Positions 49,955 through 62,639 of a stretch of DNA of 64,000 bases are shown piece by piece. Numbering within the stretch: position 1 is the first letter of the stretch; each line of letters opens with the position of its first letter. The notes under the pieces are model-generated. The model ran no database searches. It worked only from the letters and a program-made list of their open reading frames with translations, and was not told the DNA's origin. The DNA lies in assembly GCA_026075535.2 (NCBI GenBank), contig AP026539.1, forward strand, positions 12,524,001-12,588,000. Reading direction: 5' to 3'. Made by a program: the position numbers and the translations under genes. This DNA comes from Tricholoma matsutake. Taxonomy: Eukaryota; Basidiomycota; Agaricomycetes; Agaricales; Tricholomataceae.

Positions 49955-52049
49955 GGTGGTTTGTTGTGAAAGAAATCAAAGCTGAGAAATCTGAAATGAC
50001 TATGGTGTGAGATGAATTTTGTGGTCCATTGAGTGGCCTAGAAATATCACATGTTTCAATCCAGCACTTGTTTTGCATTTGGTGCTACAGCACCCTAAAA
50101 CCCACTACTAAAGTAGCAGGAATTTTTGGCAGGTTATCACATGACTACAACCGAGAATCAGAGTAGACTCAGTAGAGGGACCAAACTAAAATACAATTAA
50201 ATATGTGAGTATACTAAAAGTATACTATACAAACTTTATCAAACTGAAATTAAGCAAAGGCCAAAGAATAGTTGATGAAAGAAGAGAAACAAGGGATTGT
50301 GTCAAAATAATGTTGGTCAGGGCACTGGTGATAGGTAAGTATATCAATATGGGGAAACATTAGGACCAGAAGTATGCAAAGACAGGAATGCATGTGTTAG
50401 GTGAGGAAATGTGGTAAAGGCCAAAGAATAGTTGACGAAAGAAGAGAGATGAGGGATCATGTCAAAATAATGTTGGTCAGGGCACTGGTGATAGGTAAGT
50501 ATATCGATATGGGGAAGCATTAGGACCAGAAGTACACAAAGACAGGAATGCATGCATTAGGCAAGGAAATGTGGGAAGATCAATGGCATGGTCAAGGGAA
50601 GAGAGATAGAAGGAGTGGATACGTGTTTCTCAAGCCTCAAAGTTGTTGTGATCACCATGAAACATTGTACAAAGACTGGATGTCTCATGAGAGTGTCATG
50701 GAACAGGCCTGAGAAGCAAATGTTGAGCCACCATAGATAAAAACAACAGACCAAAAAAATCCTCGTGGACTCATAATGATATGATCTTGCATAGCAGCTC
50801 AGTAGGCCACAACAAGTGTGAGTAGATACTGGGAGGAAAAGAAAGGCACATTATAAAGGAGCAAAGGTGAAGAGGAAATTCAGTGCATGTTCATAAAAAC
50901 ATTTGCAAAACAACAGGTAGCAGCACAGCGGCATTTCCACAGGGAACATACGAAGTTGACATGAAGAAACCAAAGCAGAAATGCTGACAGTAGATATGTG
51001 TCCCACCAGCATTTGCTGCAACAGAAACACACGCAACAACCACTCACTGGCATTTGCTGCAATAGAAAGAGCATTTTGCGCATGCAACCTGCAGATGAAG
51101 CTAATGTAATCAGCCATCACTTGTCAGCACTTGCCACAATAGAAAGTGTGCCATTCTTCCCACACCAGCTCAAGTCAGAGGATAAGCATCATTCTCAATA
51201 CTGAGAACTCAGAACTTTTGATGGTATATAATGCACAATGTACTTGTGTACAATTAGAAGATAATTTGTAGTGGAATGCAAAGTGCAGATGGATGGACAG
51301 ACATCTGGATTCTCCAAAGCCAAAAATGAGCCAAAAATGGCCCTACTGTGAACAACCAATTAAATTACAATGTCTATATATAGATTCCATACTGCTCACC
51401 ACTACACACACTAGCATGTACAACATTTCAGGCTAAGTAAAAACTGTGCCTAAATTTACAATTTTAGTAAGTTCCCTGAAAATCTTCCTGAAACCTTGAA
51501 ACTTCCCATCCTGAAATTATTGATTTCAGTCCTAATCCTGAAATCACAAATTTCAGCAAAGTTTTTAGTTTGCCTAAAAAGTTGAACTTCCTGGTGTGAT
51601 ACTCAATGACTGCTTTTTCGGAATAATTCTAAATATAGCAACCAAAATGATCCATGGCCAATGTGGCACAACCTTAGGCAGGCAATCCAGCTCCTTCTGA
51701 AATTGCCATCAACTTTGCTGTGCACACGTTGTTCCCAATGATGACTCATTGATGAGCACACTGTTCCACTCATCCTGAATCCTATCCCTCCACTTTTTTG
51801 GTATATAACATCTATGGATGTATATATGTTAACACTCCTGTTGTTATCCTTGCTTTTAGACCTATATTCAACCTGTAGTAAGCTTGCTCCCCTGATATGG
51901 GGAGGAGGAGAAGGTCTCTTCCCTTGATTGAGAGACTCAACTATATGTACATATATTGCTATATAGTAGTACAAGGGACTAATGTGGATACATCTGGATA
52001 CATCCAGTGGATATGCAACCACTGGCATGGATACAGATACCATATGGAT
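49955..52049. other. Repeat-bearing stretch without recognised genes
   Basis: It holds a 160-bp tandem duplication (50256-50575) and short repeats around GCATTTGCTGCAAYAGAAA (51009-51070). Short frames show no family resemblance. Confidence 0.5.
50256..50575. repeat. 160-bp tandem duplication
   Basis: AAAGGCCAAAGAATAGTTGA at 50256 recurs at 50416. Both copies contain GTCAGGGCACTGGTGATAGG and GACAGGAATGCATG and differ at about ten positions. Confidence 0.9.
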
Positions 52050-52432
52050 TAGTGTTTGAAGGTCTGGTTGATGCAACCAAAAAAATGACCAAAGCTGGAC
52101 TGAATGCAACTGAATGCAACTGGACCGCTGGTTGCAGTTGCATCAGTCCTGAGAGTTTTTGATTACCGGTCTTAAGGTTTGACAAAATACAAAAAGACCA
52201 ACAAAGACTGGTTGACACCAGTTTCAACCAGTCTTTTGTATCTATATAAGAGGGTACACAGTGCATAAAATATAACTATATAGTTTACGAAGCAAGAGAA
52301 AGTCTATATCTAACTAACAATATAATGATGAGGTTCTGAAGTTACAAGTGGGCAAAGACAACACAGTACCAAACAAAGCTGGGTCACTAGCTTGTTCAAC
52401 AGTGAATACACACATGTACATGACAATACCAC

Positions 52433-55400
52433 ATGGCAATGGGGAAGGCGGTGACCACAAAAGGCCATGTCAAAGCACACACAAAGGCTCCACCAAAAAA
52501 AGTGGGCCCATCGAAGAACACAGCACCAAAGAAAGCCCCAGCTCCACAACAGAACAGCAAGAGCAAGGGAAGTCAGAAGAGAGTAGCTGATAATTCAGAT
52601 GATGCATCTTTGGGAGATTCTTCTGATGAAGAGCCGGATCCTAGGCCACAAAAGAAACAATGTGGAAAGCAGAAAGAAATAAGTGATAAGGATGGAGAGG
52701 ATGGTGATGAACCTGATGATGAGGCAATGGAGGTTGACAAGGAAGGAGAACCTGGGCTGCAAAGTGATAGCGAGATATGAATTTTCAAGTAACTATGAAT
52801 AAAGTTAATGGGAAATAGATGGAAGAGGATGGGGTCCACAGACAACATAGGATATCCACCTCATCGCAGGTCCTCACCCTTTGATTAATCTTTACTGATA
52901 AAGTACAGGTCACATTTATCAAGGATAACTCCACTGAAACACCACATGGACACCGGTGTAACATTTGCAAGTAAGCAGAGATTCACAAATGTATGCATAA
53001 ATTCTTACCAGGGGTTTGATAGGAACGATGACAGATTTGTAAAGAAGCATGGGAAGTGCAAAGTGTTCCACACTTGTGGCAACTCGTCCTGTTGACAGCA
53101 CATCCATCAGCATTATAATGTATACCAACAATGATGCAAAGAGGAAAACATACCTGAACATCACTTGGCAATTCCACACCCAATTTGGAAGAAGATGCAA
53201 GAAGCAAAAGGTAGAGTGAAGGGAGACAGGCAGGGTACATTAGACAAGTTGCTCAGAAAACCAAATGTGCTGCTAGTCTTTACATGGGAAAATGTCCTAC
53301 ATTTGGTGACTCAGTTTGTTGCAGTTGATGACCAGGTAAATACTCACTGATGAAGTAATACTGAAATCCTTATCATTTGCCAATAGTCCATTTCTGTCAC
53401 AGCCATAAACAACATTTCACAACTGCTTGGTTGCAATGCATCCAAAGTCAAACTTGCAAGATCTGCCAACAACACATGATGTTGCCAGCCATCTTCACAA
53501 CAAATTTGTTAAGTGGCTCACACAGCTTAAAAATGACATTGAGGTAAGTGTTTATATTCAAATAAGCTAACTTGAGACTTACCTTTTTTTCATTCAGACA
53601 TGTCCTGGTAAGATCTCCACAACAGCTGACATGTGGACAGTTGATACCACAAAGGCGGCCTTTCTTGGTGTTACTGCACATTGGATTGAGGTGAAAATGG
53701 AGCCTTGAGAGATATGGACAATGCACTCAGAGGTTATCGGGTTTTGAACCATGTCAGGGGACCATAGTGGGAAGAACTTGGGGCAATACTTCATGGGTGT
53801 CTGCAATTGAATTGGGATTATGAATACGGACTGATCTAAAGTAAGCACAACATCATGACTCATGCATCATGATTGTGGTGGAAATCTGATGGGCTTCATA
53901 GCTCCTCACCCTCACCCTCGATAATGCGTTGAGCAATACTACAAAATGCAAGACTATTCAAACTATCCATGAACAACAATATTCCAGTCTCAGCCCATGG
54001 TCAGCAGAGGAGAATCAACTTCCATAAGTTTTCTTGCTAAGTTCCTGACTCTGATCTAATTTTGAATACAGTTGTTTAGGTCATGTTGTCAACCTAGCAG
54101 AAGTTGATGTGATGACCCATATCACAAAGATAGCAGCTGTGGAAACAACAACAGCTATCTGGGAGTATGACCATCCCTGCCTGACAACTGTGTGTTGAAC
54201 GGTTCCTTGGACATAATTGCGGCTATCTGCACTCCTGCAATCAAGGTTTGTTACAATTACCATTGGAATCTAGCTTCTGTTTGCTTACCCACAACAGATT
54301 CAATCATCAGGGCAGCATTTGAAGCATTTGAGAAGCTTCAGCTCAAATGCGGCATTCAAGACCTGCTCAAAATTCCTCTTCACAGCAATGTTTGGTGGGG
54401 CACAGCCCATCACATGCTCAATGTATTGTACAAAGTCCGCCACTTAGGTTATCCATTACTGTATTCTTGTTATTCTTTATCTGATCAAGCTGTAGCCCAT
54501 CAACTTATTTGTTGCCAGCGCTGACCATTGGTATGGTCCTATAACCACAATTCAATCCAATGGCCAGGTCTCGAAACATATAACATGGTCAGCATTCACA
54601 TTTTCCAAGACTGACTGGGAACGGGTGAAGGAAGCACAAGAGATTTTGGCTGTACATACTGCATGTAGCTATAGCAACTAGAGTTACTCACTCTTCCATT
54701 CAGGACTCCAACAGAATTCAGCAAATGTTCTCAGCCAAAAAGCAGCCAATACTGTGGCAAGTCTTACCTGCAATCAAAGAACTTCAAACTGCTTGGGAAG
54801 CCAAATGCAACAATCCAAAATATGCAACATACTGAACTGCGATCGATGATGGACTTGCCATGCTGAACAAGTATTACTCATGATTTGATGAGAAGCCGTC
54901 ATATATTTAAGCACTTGGTAAGTCTTTATTTTCAAATGACTAGGTAGTGTTCTGACATTAATAAACTAGTACTACATCCATACTTCAGGTTGGCTTACAT
55001 CAAATTGGCATGGGGAGGTGCAGAGGAACAGGAAGAAGAGCATCGAATGGGAAATAGAGAGGCGAAGAACTGGCAGGATGAGACATGACAACTCCCTGGA
55101 CTGCTATCTCCTTGCTTCATCGATTCCGTGGTGCTAGATGGAACAATACTGGAAGGCCATCTCAACCACACCTCCCATAGAGCCAACAGAAGTCCCCAAT
55201 GATCTTGCGCAACCAAGTCCTGAGTCCCTTCTATCTGAATTTGATTGCCATCACTTAGCTCTGCTCTCCAGCCAAGATGAAGATGAAGGATGGCAATCCA
55301 AGATGCGCCGATGTCTAAAGGATCTACCCGCTGATGTTACAAAGGATACTGACATTGTGAAATGGTGGCAAGTATGTGTGAACACTGTTGAATGATGGTC

Positions 55401-55743
55401 CAATTGTTGATTTCTTATAGAACAACAGGGCAACATATCCCACCCTCCATCGTATTGCATTTGATTACCTTGCCTGTCAAGCTTCATCAGTGCCATGTGA
55501 ATGCCTTTTGTCAGCTGGAGGTGAAATTGCAATGAAGCGACAAGCTTGACTTGGGGCAGCATGGTTCAATGAGTTACAAATGATGAAGTTTGCTTGGAGG
55601 AACAACATCAGTGACCTTGCAGCCTGGAACTCATCACAGATAGAGGAGATTGAGGATGAAATTAGACAGTATGAAGATATGTTAGTGGCAGACCAGGATC
55701 TCGACGAGTGGGATAAAATGGGAGATGAGTTCCACATTGAGTA
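52433..55743 (+). pseudogene. hAT transposase relic
   Basis: A charged Lys/Pro/Ser N-part (MAMGKAVTTKGHVKAHTKAP, acidic DDEAMEVDKEGE) is followed by a BED-finger-like region with Cys and His (KCKVFHTCGNSSC, HIHQHY; 53060-53120), then IWKKMQEAKGRVKG. The catalytic-core start reads TTADMWTVDTTKAAFLGVTA near 53625. EAFEKLQLKCGIQDLL and LHSNVWWGTAHHMLNVL follow at 54330-54440. The C-terminal hAT dimerisation region reads YPTLHRIAFDYLACQASSVP, CECLLSAGGEIAMKRQ, then FNELQMMKFAWRNN, ending 55743. Many stops and shifts interrupt it (for example TGA after KRQA near 55548). The last two blocks are the strongest evidence for hAT. Confidence 0.82.
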
Positions 55744-57169
55744 GATTATTAATTTTACTAGTTTCTTTCTCAGCCCTGTACTAGATTACATTACATTGCT
55801 TTAATAGTACACATTGTTCATCTTTATCAATAGTGCCATTTGAATAACTTGTGAGTGCAGCCCTGGCAGCTTCATGTTTATGCACTGCACCACATGCTAA
55901 TATCTTTTGTCCAAACAGATGTACCAGCTGCATCTTCAAATTTGCCCAAGTCAAGGCCCTAACTCAAGTTCTGCATAGTTCCATTTTGTTCCATTTTGTA
56001 TCCAAGTTGTTACTAACAATGTGTGCAGATTGAAATTCACTGGCTGCAACTTTTGGCTGTATTCATTATCTCAAGTTGAATTCTCAACCATCCACATTTT
56101 CAAGTATCACTTATTGTTAGCTCAAAGATCAAGTGAATCAGTATGCCTTTTTTACTACCTGATCATCACCTTCCACAATACCAATTAGTTCAGGCTTCTT
56201 GTTGGTCAGATTCCAATCAGATAAGATGAGATATTATTTCAAGCGGAGCTTCACATGCCCATGACCTGCCAGCTGGCATTTTCAAGCATCGTTCTTTTCA
56301 CTCTTTACCTCGTCACTCATTTATCTTGTCTTGGCCATTGTTTTGCCTTGTCCTGGCTGTCATTTGGTGCTTTTTCAATGAACTCTACCTCTCAGGGCAC
56401 CACCTCCATTGTTGAGAATTTCTCTTTGACTTTTCCTGCTTCTGAAGTACTTGACCTGGCCATGCTGGCATGGTGGAATGTAGGTATCTCATTTGTAGAT
56501 TTACTGTATTGCTTCTGACGTTCTAATAGGAGAAGCAAGCAAATTTTCCTCTGCTCTCTGCACTAGCCAGCCAGAATGTTCATTTGATATGGGGCTCCCC
56601 ACAGCTGTCCACAGCTGCTCTCTTGCACAACCCTGGAGCAACAGTATGGTATGTTTCTACTGTAATAATGTATTCTAACTATTATTTTGCTGTTCTTAGA
56701 TGTACAGGCATGCATGTGTCTCTATGCCCTGAACTACCCTTGTCTACTCCCTGGACTACCCCCAACTACTCATCATCTACTACCTGCTATACATGTCATC
56801 ACCCCACCCTTCATCTATTCCTGGACTACAGTCATACTGCACCTTGCCATTGAAGAAGATCTTTGTCTATCCTGTTGATTTGTTGCTACTTTGCTATACC
56901 ATAATTACACATTTCATAGAATAATTTTACTGACTTGAGCACTGAACGACCAGTTAAGACCGTTACTAAAACTGATCTCAACTGGTTTCAACTGGTTACC
57001 TGTAAGACCAGTTTAATCGGTTGAGGTTCAGCAACTGGACCATTATGAACCAGTTGCATGTGGTTCAGTCCAGTTGCCCCAAAAAGAGTCAGCAGTTGCA
57101 ACTGGTTGCAGTTGTGGCTGCACCTGATTGAGGTCTGAAAACCAGACCGAACTGGACCTTCAAACACTA
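55744..57169. other. 3' part of the hAT unit, non-coding
   Basis: No second gene was recognised. From about 56940 to 57169 it has ACCAGTT/AACTGG words like those at 52060-52240. Confidence 0.5.
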
Positions 57170-57473
57170 GGTTCAGTTCAGTTCAGGTTTGATCCAGCCA
57201 CTGGACATAACAGTTCTGGTTCTCGGCTTCATGGCAAGAGAACCAAGGTTTGACCAGTCCAAACTGAGCTTTTTGAGGGGTTAGGGGGATGCTGAAACAG
57301 GCAATAATTACATCTTGTGCATGCTAGAACTCAAGGGTGCAATGGAGCTTGAGGGGATCAGTCCTCCAAGTGATCCAGAGCTGCTCTGTCACCCAGGGAT
57401 CACAGTTTATAGGACAATCCTTGCCTTGACTAGTAATAGAGATAGAATTAATCTGATGTATGTACAAGAGTGT

Positions 57474-57745
57474 CTAGTAAAAACTTTACTGACCTCATTA
57501 CAAAACTTTACTGACCTCATTACAAAGCTTTACTGACCTCATTACAAAACTTTACTGACCTCATTACAAAGCTTTATTGACTTCATTACAAAACTTTACT
57601 GACCTCATTACAAAGCTTTATTGACCTCATTACAAAACTTTGCTGACCTCATTACAAAACTTCACATTACAAAACTTTACTGACCTCATTACAAACTTCT
57701 ACTGATGTCCTTATAATTGGCAAACTTCTCCTGACCTCATTACAG
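57474..57745. repeat. Minisatellite CTTTACTGACCTCATTACAAAA
   Basis: About ten to eleven copies of a 22-23-bp unit ACTTTACTGACCTCATTACAAA, with variants AAAGCTTTATTGAC. The inner word TCATTACAAAG is also the core of the AT-rich satellite of T2. Confidence 0.9.
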
Positions 57746-57779
57746 ACCTTCACAGATATCCAAACTACTAATTTCTTTG

Positions 57780-58647
57780 GGGTATCTTTTATGAATAGTT
57801 TAATTGAATATAACTATAGATATCAAAGGACAAAAAATACAAAAAGTCCCCCCCTTTTTGTCTCCAGGGTGCTGTGGTGGGCCTCATCATCATTCCACCC
57901 ATGGTCCACCCCACGAGCAGTTGCTCATGAGGCTGGGGGTGGGCATTGTCATTGTCCCCCCCTCTCATCTCCATTGTCATCCTGTTGTCATGGTTGTTCT
58001 CCCCCCCTCCCCCTCATCATCATTATCCCCTGTTGTTGTCCCTGCCGCCGTCGCTGTCCCCTGTTATCATTGTTGTCCACTGTCGTTGTTGTTGTCCCTC
58101 CCTCCCATTGTTGTTGGTTCATTGTGGAGCACCAGCAATCCACCTTGCGAGCAGGGGCTCACAATGGTGGTGGCTGGTGCTGGTTGTTGTCCTTCTCATT
58201 CCTCCTGCTGTCCCTTCCTGTCATCCCCGTCATCTGTTTTCATTGGCCCCTGCCATCTTGTCGTCATTGTTATCAATAGTTTAAATTAGTACCTAAAAAA
58301 CTTTGTTAGTAAAAAAAGAAAGGAATGAGAAAAGAAAGAAAAAACTTACTTGCAGCCCAGGAGATGTCCATTGACATCTCTTGGGCCTTTTCTCATTATT
58401 TGCTGCTGCTTCTTTGTTTGTCGTTGTCATCCCATCTTGTTGTCCAGTCGTCTTGTCCAGTCATTGTCTCATTGTCCAGTCTTCCAGTTGTCTCGTCCTG
58501 TCATCCTGGTGCCCATTCCCACCCCATGAGCAGTTGCTTGCAGCAGTGGTTCTGGGTCCTAGGGTGGTGGCTGTGTTGGCCATTGTTGTGGTTTTGAGGC
58601 TGCAGCATCATTGTAACATAGATAAAACCTATCATTGAGGAAAATTC
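57780..58647 (-). mobile_element. T-family internal fragment without termini
   Basis: On the minus strand it matches T2 exon sequence (GATAGGTTTTATCTATGTTA, then GATGCTGCAGCCTCAAAACC), has hairpin words at 58525, 58147 and 57912, and a hairpin-intron unit at 58293-58386. It is cut at 58648 inside an intron by T4. The Cys/Ser/Leu-rich + strand frames are shadows of CCACC/GTTGTC repeats. Confidence 0.7.
58293..58386 (-). other. Hairpin plus intron unit (57.8-58.6 kb fragment)
   Basis: Minus strand: hairpin CCCAAGAGATGTC-AATG-GACATCTCCTGGG (58356-58384), then an intron of 57 bp (58293-58349) with GTAAGT donor, a TACTAAC branch-like site and TTTTTAG acceptor. The stem is about 12 bp and differs in sequence from the T5 hairpins. 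Confidence 0.8.
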
Positions 58648-59287
58648 GAGCTCTTTACACTTAGGCACATATTCCTGGAATGATGTCACGGAATATAGTG
58701 ATGTTATACATCATTCTGATCGGTTTTTTCAAGCTGATTACGAAAATGGCACTCATGTAGTCATGTGACCTACCTTATATGGAACATATTGATGTTATAC
58801 ATCATTCTGATCGGTTTTTCAAGCTGATTATGAAAATGGCATTCACATAGTCATGTGACCTACCTTATATGGAACATATTGATGTTATATATCATTCTGA
58901 CTGGTTTTTCATGCTCGGCTTGAAAAACCAGTCAGAATGATATATAACATCAATATGTTCCATATAAGGTAGGTCACATGACTATGTGAATGCCATTTTC
59001 ATAATCAGCTTGAAAAACCGATCAGAATGATGTATAACATCACTATATTCGGCGCTGTTGAGTGGTGAATAAATAACTGCAAACACTCTGAATGCTAGGA
59101 CTGTCCTAGGATTGTCCGAACGGATGCAACTAGGACTGTCCGATCAGATGCTAGGACTCTACTAGGAGTCTGCTCGGACTGGACCTACTAATTTGGCAGG
59201 TGTCTCAGCCAACAAATTTCTAGTTGAGTCTGAGCAGAGTCTGAGCAGAGTCTGCTCGGATTGGGGGGGGGGGAGTGTAAAGACCTC
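58648..59287. mobile_element. T4: short T-family element carrying a foldback
   Basis: Left end GAGCTCTTTACACTTAGG (58648), right end in reverse complement GAGGTCTTTACACTCCCC (59287). The subterminal array near the right end has GAGTCTGAGCAGAGTCTGC words. The interior is mostly the foldback 58691-59050. The flanks (GAAATTTC-like and GCCGACTG) do not match, so the ends may be recombined. Confidence 0.65.
58691..59050. mobile_element. Foldback element, 360 bp
   Basis: The ends GAATATAGTGATG and CATCACTATATTC are inverted. The left half has two successive 90-bp repeats plus a partial third (starts 58699, 58790, 58880). The right half is the inverse of the last 1.4 repeats, meeting at ATGCTCGG near 58911. 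It can form a stem of about 130 bp. Confidence 0.9.
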
Positions 59288-59349
59288 GCCGACTGTACTC
59301 CCTGCTCCAGGGATATGAGTTTGGCTCCCAATACTGCTCCTACACCTTC

Positions 59350-59555
59350 TCCTTCGTACACTGTGAAAAGACCAGTTGCAACTGATTGCAATCAGTCTTT
59401 GAACAGTTTTCAAAGATTTTTGAAATAAGGCAACCAGCAACCGGAATGACCCCAAATTTGGGCAACTGCAACTGAAAAAAAGACGGGGCTGCAGTTTGGT
59501 CCAGTTTTGTCCTATGGTCATTTTTGGTCCTATAGACTGGACCTTGAAACACTAC
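59350..59555. mobile_element. hAT-type terminal fragment
   Basis: It ends CTATAGACTGGACCTTGAAACACTA, written here as ACTGGACCTTGAAACACTA, a one-base variant of the hAT end. It contains AGTTGCAACTGATTGCAATC words like the subterminal region of the 5.1-kb hAT. A matching start near 59352 (TGTGAAAAGACCAG) is degenerate. Confidence 0.5.
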
Positions 59556-59928
59556 ATGTATAGACTTGCAGGTTTTTTGGCATTGGTTGCATTTGAAGGC
59601 CTTTGCATGGAACTGCTTTCTTGGGAGTGATTGCAAAGAAACACCTTCAATGTCTTCATTTTGCATGATGATGGGCACAGAGAAGAAGGGGGTTGAGAAT
59701 TTGAAACAGTCTGAATGTTGAGAAATGTGAAGTCAGGAATTGCTGGATAGAAGATTGGGAGTATTGTATGGGAGATGAGTAAGTCATAAGGTGAGATTTT
59801 GATGAAATGAGGAATGTGGGACATGGGAGTGGTTGTGGGCAGTTTCAACTTGTGAATTTCAAAGTTGAACCTGTTGATGCATACCACAATATCATGGTAA
59901 GCCCCTTCAAACTTTCACTCCAACCACC

Positions 59929-61490
59929 ATGTCAAAACACCCTGGAATGACAGGAATGTCACTCCCTTCCTCTCTCAGCATGAGTTTACATGCTGGCCAA
60001 GACAAACACCCTGGCACCATCTTCACACCTAGAGCAAAGTGCAGTTTGGAAGAAGTAGCCACTGCCAAAGCAAAAAAAGAGCAAGAGAAGCATGACAAAG
60101 TAGCCAAACAGGCAATTGCAGTGAAGAAAGCACCTCATCTTGAAGACCAGATGGAGAAGGACAATGCAGAGATGGCTCAACAAGCCAATCATCCTCCTAA
60201 GAATCTTGAGAAGAGGCAGCTTTGTGTGTGCAAGGAGGGACATGAGCTTCAATGTAAGTACAACAAGCCATGAAAATCTCCATTGCAGCTCACAGTCAAG
60301 AGACAACCATGACTTTGTTGCTGGATGGTCCTCCTGGTAACATTTCGACCCCAAGTGGTGGTGAATATGAACCTGACAAGAATGGCCTGAACATGAGGAT
60401 GACAACAATGATGAAATGATGGATGTTCCATCAGAAGAAGATTTTCAGCAACAGGTGAGGAAAAAAAGCAAGAAGAAATTGAACAAGTGCAGTGATGTTG
60501 TGGCTGCTCGCATGGTCCCAGCCAAAGATAACAAAGGTAAATGCAAGATAAGCACCAGCTCTGCTCAAGATTCAGATGACCTTCTAGATGTGTACATCTT
60601 TCATTGTCTGCCATCACAAGAGTTCATCTACAGTTATCTGATAGCCCAACCCACAAGAACATGAAAAGTTTGAAGACTGGCCTTTGCAATGATTGGAACC
60701 AACCATACTTTGAAGACCCTGTTCTCACACAAGCTCCAAGTTGATGATCACTGTCCACTAGCTCTGGCAAATCCTATGTTAGCATGACAAGTAGCAAACC
60801 CACAACTATGACAAGTGTTGGTGATGACTCAGATGCAGATGTGATCAGAGGAATCAGTGACAATGAAGGTGATTACTTGGAACAAAATGGGTTGACTGAA
60901 AAGGCAAAGGCCCTTCAATACTATCGCAGTTGCAACACCCCAGGCGATGCAAAGGTGAGTAATCATCCATTGATCATGTTTCTAGCTGAATCAATTGATC
61001 ATTTACAGATTAAGTCATAAGCAAAGATTGCCCCCACTACCTCAGTCCTCAAAGATATCCTGCCCCACAATTCTAGATCTCCCCCTCAAGAAAGACAAGA
61101 TTCAACTCTCACATCTTCCCTCTAAAATTCATCAAACATTTCACACAATTTTCACCATGCGGCTTCATAAAAAGTTTGTGATCATGCCACCTTGGGAGTC
61201 ACCTAGCCAGGATGATATACATGAACTTTGGTCCCAAATCTTCAATGATGCTTTTGACATTGAAGAGATGGAATTTGTGGTGTTCAAGCTGTTGAGTTAC
61301 TTGCACATCAGCAAACCACACCTGTCACAAATAACATTGATTGTTCAGATTATAGGTAGATGATCATCTTGCAGAATGGTAGACCAAATTTGCCTCAACT
61401 GCACTCACTTTCCTTGAACACCACGTCTTTCCAAATCTACCTGAAAATACCAAGGAAGCCCAGTCTATCTATGCAAAATTGTTGGTAAGA
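59929..61490 (+). pseudogene. Hypothetical agaricomycete protein, Lys/Asp-rich, multi-exon
   Basis: Pieces: MSKHPGMTGMSLPSS, a charged helix (EEVATAKAKKEQEKHDKVAK, then QMEKDNAEMAQQ), then EEDFQQQVRKKSKKKLNKCS with ARMVPAKDNKGK (60420-60540), then SSKPTTMTSVGDDSDADVIR, GISDNEGDYLEQNGL (60785-60950), and a helical C-part (KIHQTFHTIFTMRLHKKF, then ESPSQDDIHELWSQIFND, DDHLAEWRTKFASTALTFL near 61355-61420). Introns with GT-AG ends appear at joins, for example GTAAGTACAACAAG at 60253 and GTGAGTAATC at 60955. I know similar proteins as an expanded, unnamed agaricomycete family. Intactness cannot be settled by eye; a shift near 60650 suggests decay. Confidence 0.5.
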
Positions 61491-62176
61491 TTATCAGAGA
61501 CCATTTTATTACACGCTGTTCAAAGACAGAGATGACAGTGCACCTCCAATCATGGTGGTATGTCATTTCCCACCTTTTGAATAGATCTAATTTGCTATGT
61601 ACTAGGGCATATTTCAGTTGTTGCTAATTGCAGCAACACTTGGTGTGCACTTCTCATGGATTTTGAAGATCAAGGCTTGAGTGCATTCCAAAGAATGTCC
61701 CATTGGAGCACTTGGACTGTCAATACAAGCTGTACATCCATTACCATGCCAATGACTATTACCAGTTAACACCGCTCTAAATACTGGGGGGGGGCAATCT
61801 TGGGTAAAGCTGCAGTCAAACTTAAGTAAACATACATCACTAAATCATCATTTTGAGTGAAGCAGACCATTTTCATGTGGTTCTCAAGTAAATCTTGTAG
61901 TTCTTTCTATATATATGACTTCTATGATATCCAAACTAGCATTGTGCATACCCCTTATGTCCTGTATTGTGGTATCTCTACTGTAAGAGCCAGAGAGAAG
62001 ACTCCAGTGAAAAATGTGAAATTATCACAATCTCCCCATTTTACAGTTTTATTAAATCCTACACCATGTCTACCACTTCTCAACACCTTCAGAGTCACTT
62101 AATGGTTGGTTTACCTTGACAGGGACCCATAAATTATTGTTGAACTGTTCATTTAGGTGCTCATGCTTTAAAACAA
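61491..62176. other. AT-rich stretch, no gene recognised
   Basis: Possible downstream exons of the preceding gene (VRLSETILLHAV near 61480-61520) fade out. The remainder shows no feature until the T3 terminus. Confidence 0.4.
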
Positions 62177-62199
62177 CAGTACTTTACAGTCCCCCACCT

Positions 62200-62385
62200 G
62201 TCCTAGTGGACTCCGACCAGACTGACCAGAGTCCACTGGAGTCCGAGTGGAGTCCGAGTGGAGTCCAATTGAACTACACTAAGTCATGTAGAGTTCAATC
62301 CCCCATTGGAGTCCAACTGGAGTCTGACTGGAGTCCGAGTGGAGTCCGAGTGGAGTCCAACTGGAATCCGAGTGCAACCAAATGA
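62200..62385. repeat. Left subterminal array of T3
   Basis: GGAGTCCGAGTGGAGTCC words occur in near-tandem units, with one ACTCCGACCAGACTGACC start. They are of the same type as in T2. Confidence 0.85.
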
Positions 62386-62462
62386 TAAGTCAATTAGACA
62401 TGAGCTCAAAGGACTTTGGACTTGGTGAATTTCATAAAGTACCCACAAAATAAATTTGTGTA

Positions 62463-62548
62463 CTGCAGGAATTGAACTCAAGACCTCACCATAAGGAATC
62501 ACATGACAAACCAAACAAGTGTGCTCAACCACTTGAGCCACAGGAGAT
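62463..62548 (-). ncRNA. tRNA-like module of T3
   Basis: Minus strand: A-box-like TGGCTCAAGTGGTTGAGC and B-box-like GAGTTCAATTCCTGC. It is closely similar to the module at 14247-14335. Confidence 0.7.
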
Positions 62549-62639
62549 TTATTGGGGATCAATATAAGGTTTATTTATGACTCAACTTTTCATATTCTTT
62601 GAGGAGGCATTTTTCAAACAATTAAGATCAAAAAATTTT

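Larger units (their letters stand above)
52050..57169 (+). mobile_element. Decayed hAT transposon (5.1 kb)
   Basis: The ends are TAGTGTTTGAAGGTC and its inverted copy GGACCTTCAAACACTA, the same as the MITE termini. Subterminal AACTGGTTGCAGTTG words occur near both ends. A hAT transposase relic lies inside. The 8-bp flanks (ATATGGAT and GGTTCAGT) do not match, so the two ends may not come from one insertion. Confidence 0.75.

Noticed and set aside
52050..57169. 8-bp target duplication for the hAT element
   Set aside because: The flanks ATATGGAT and GGTTCAGT do not match.
62200..62385. CRISPR array
   Set aside because: The repeats are degenerate with no constant repeat and spacer lengths, and the genome is eukaryotic.
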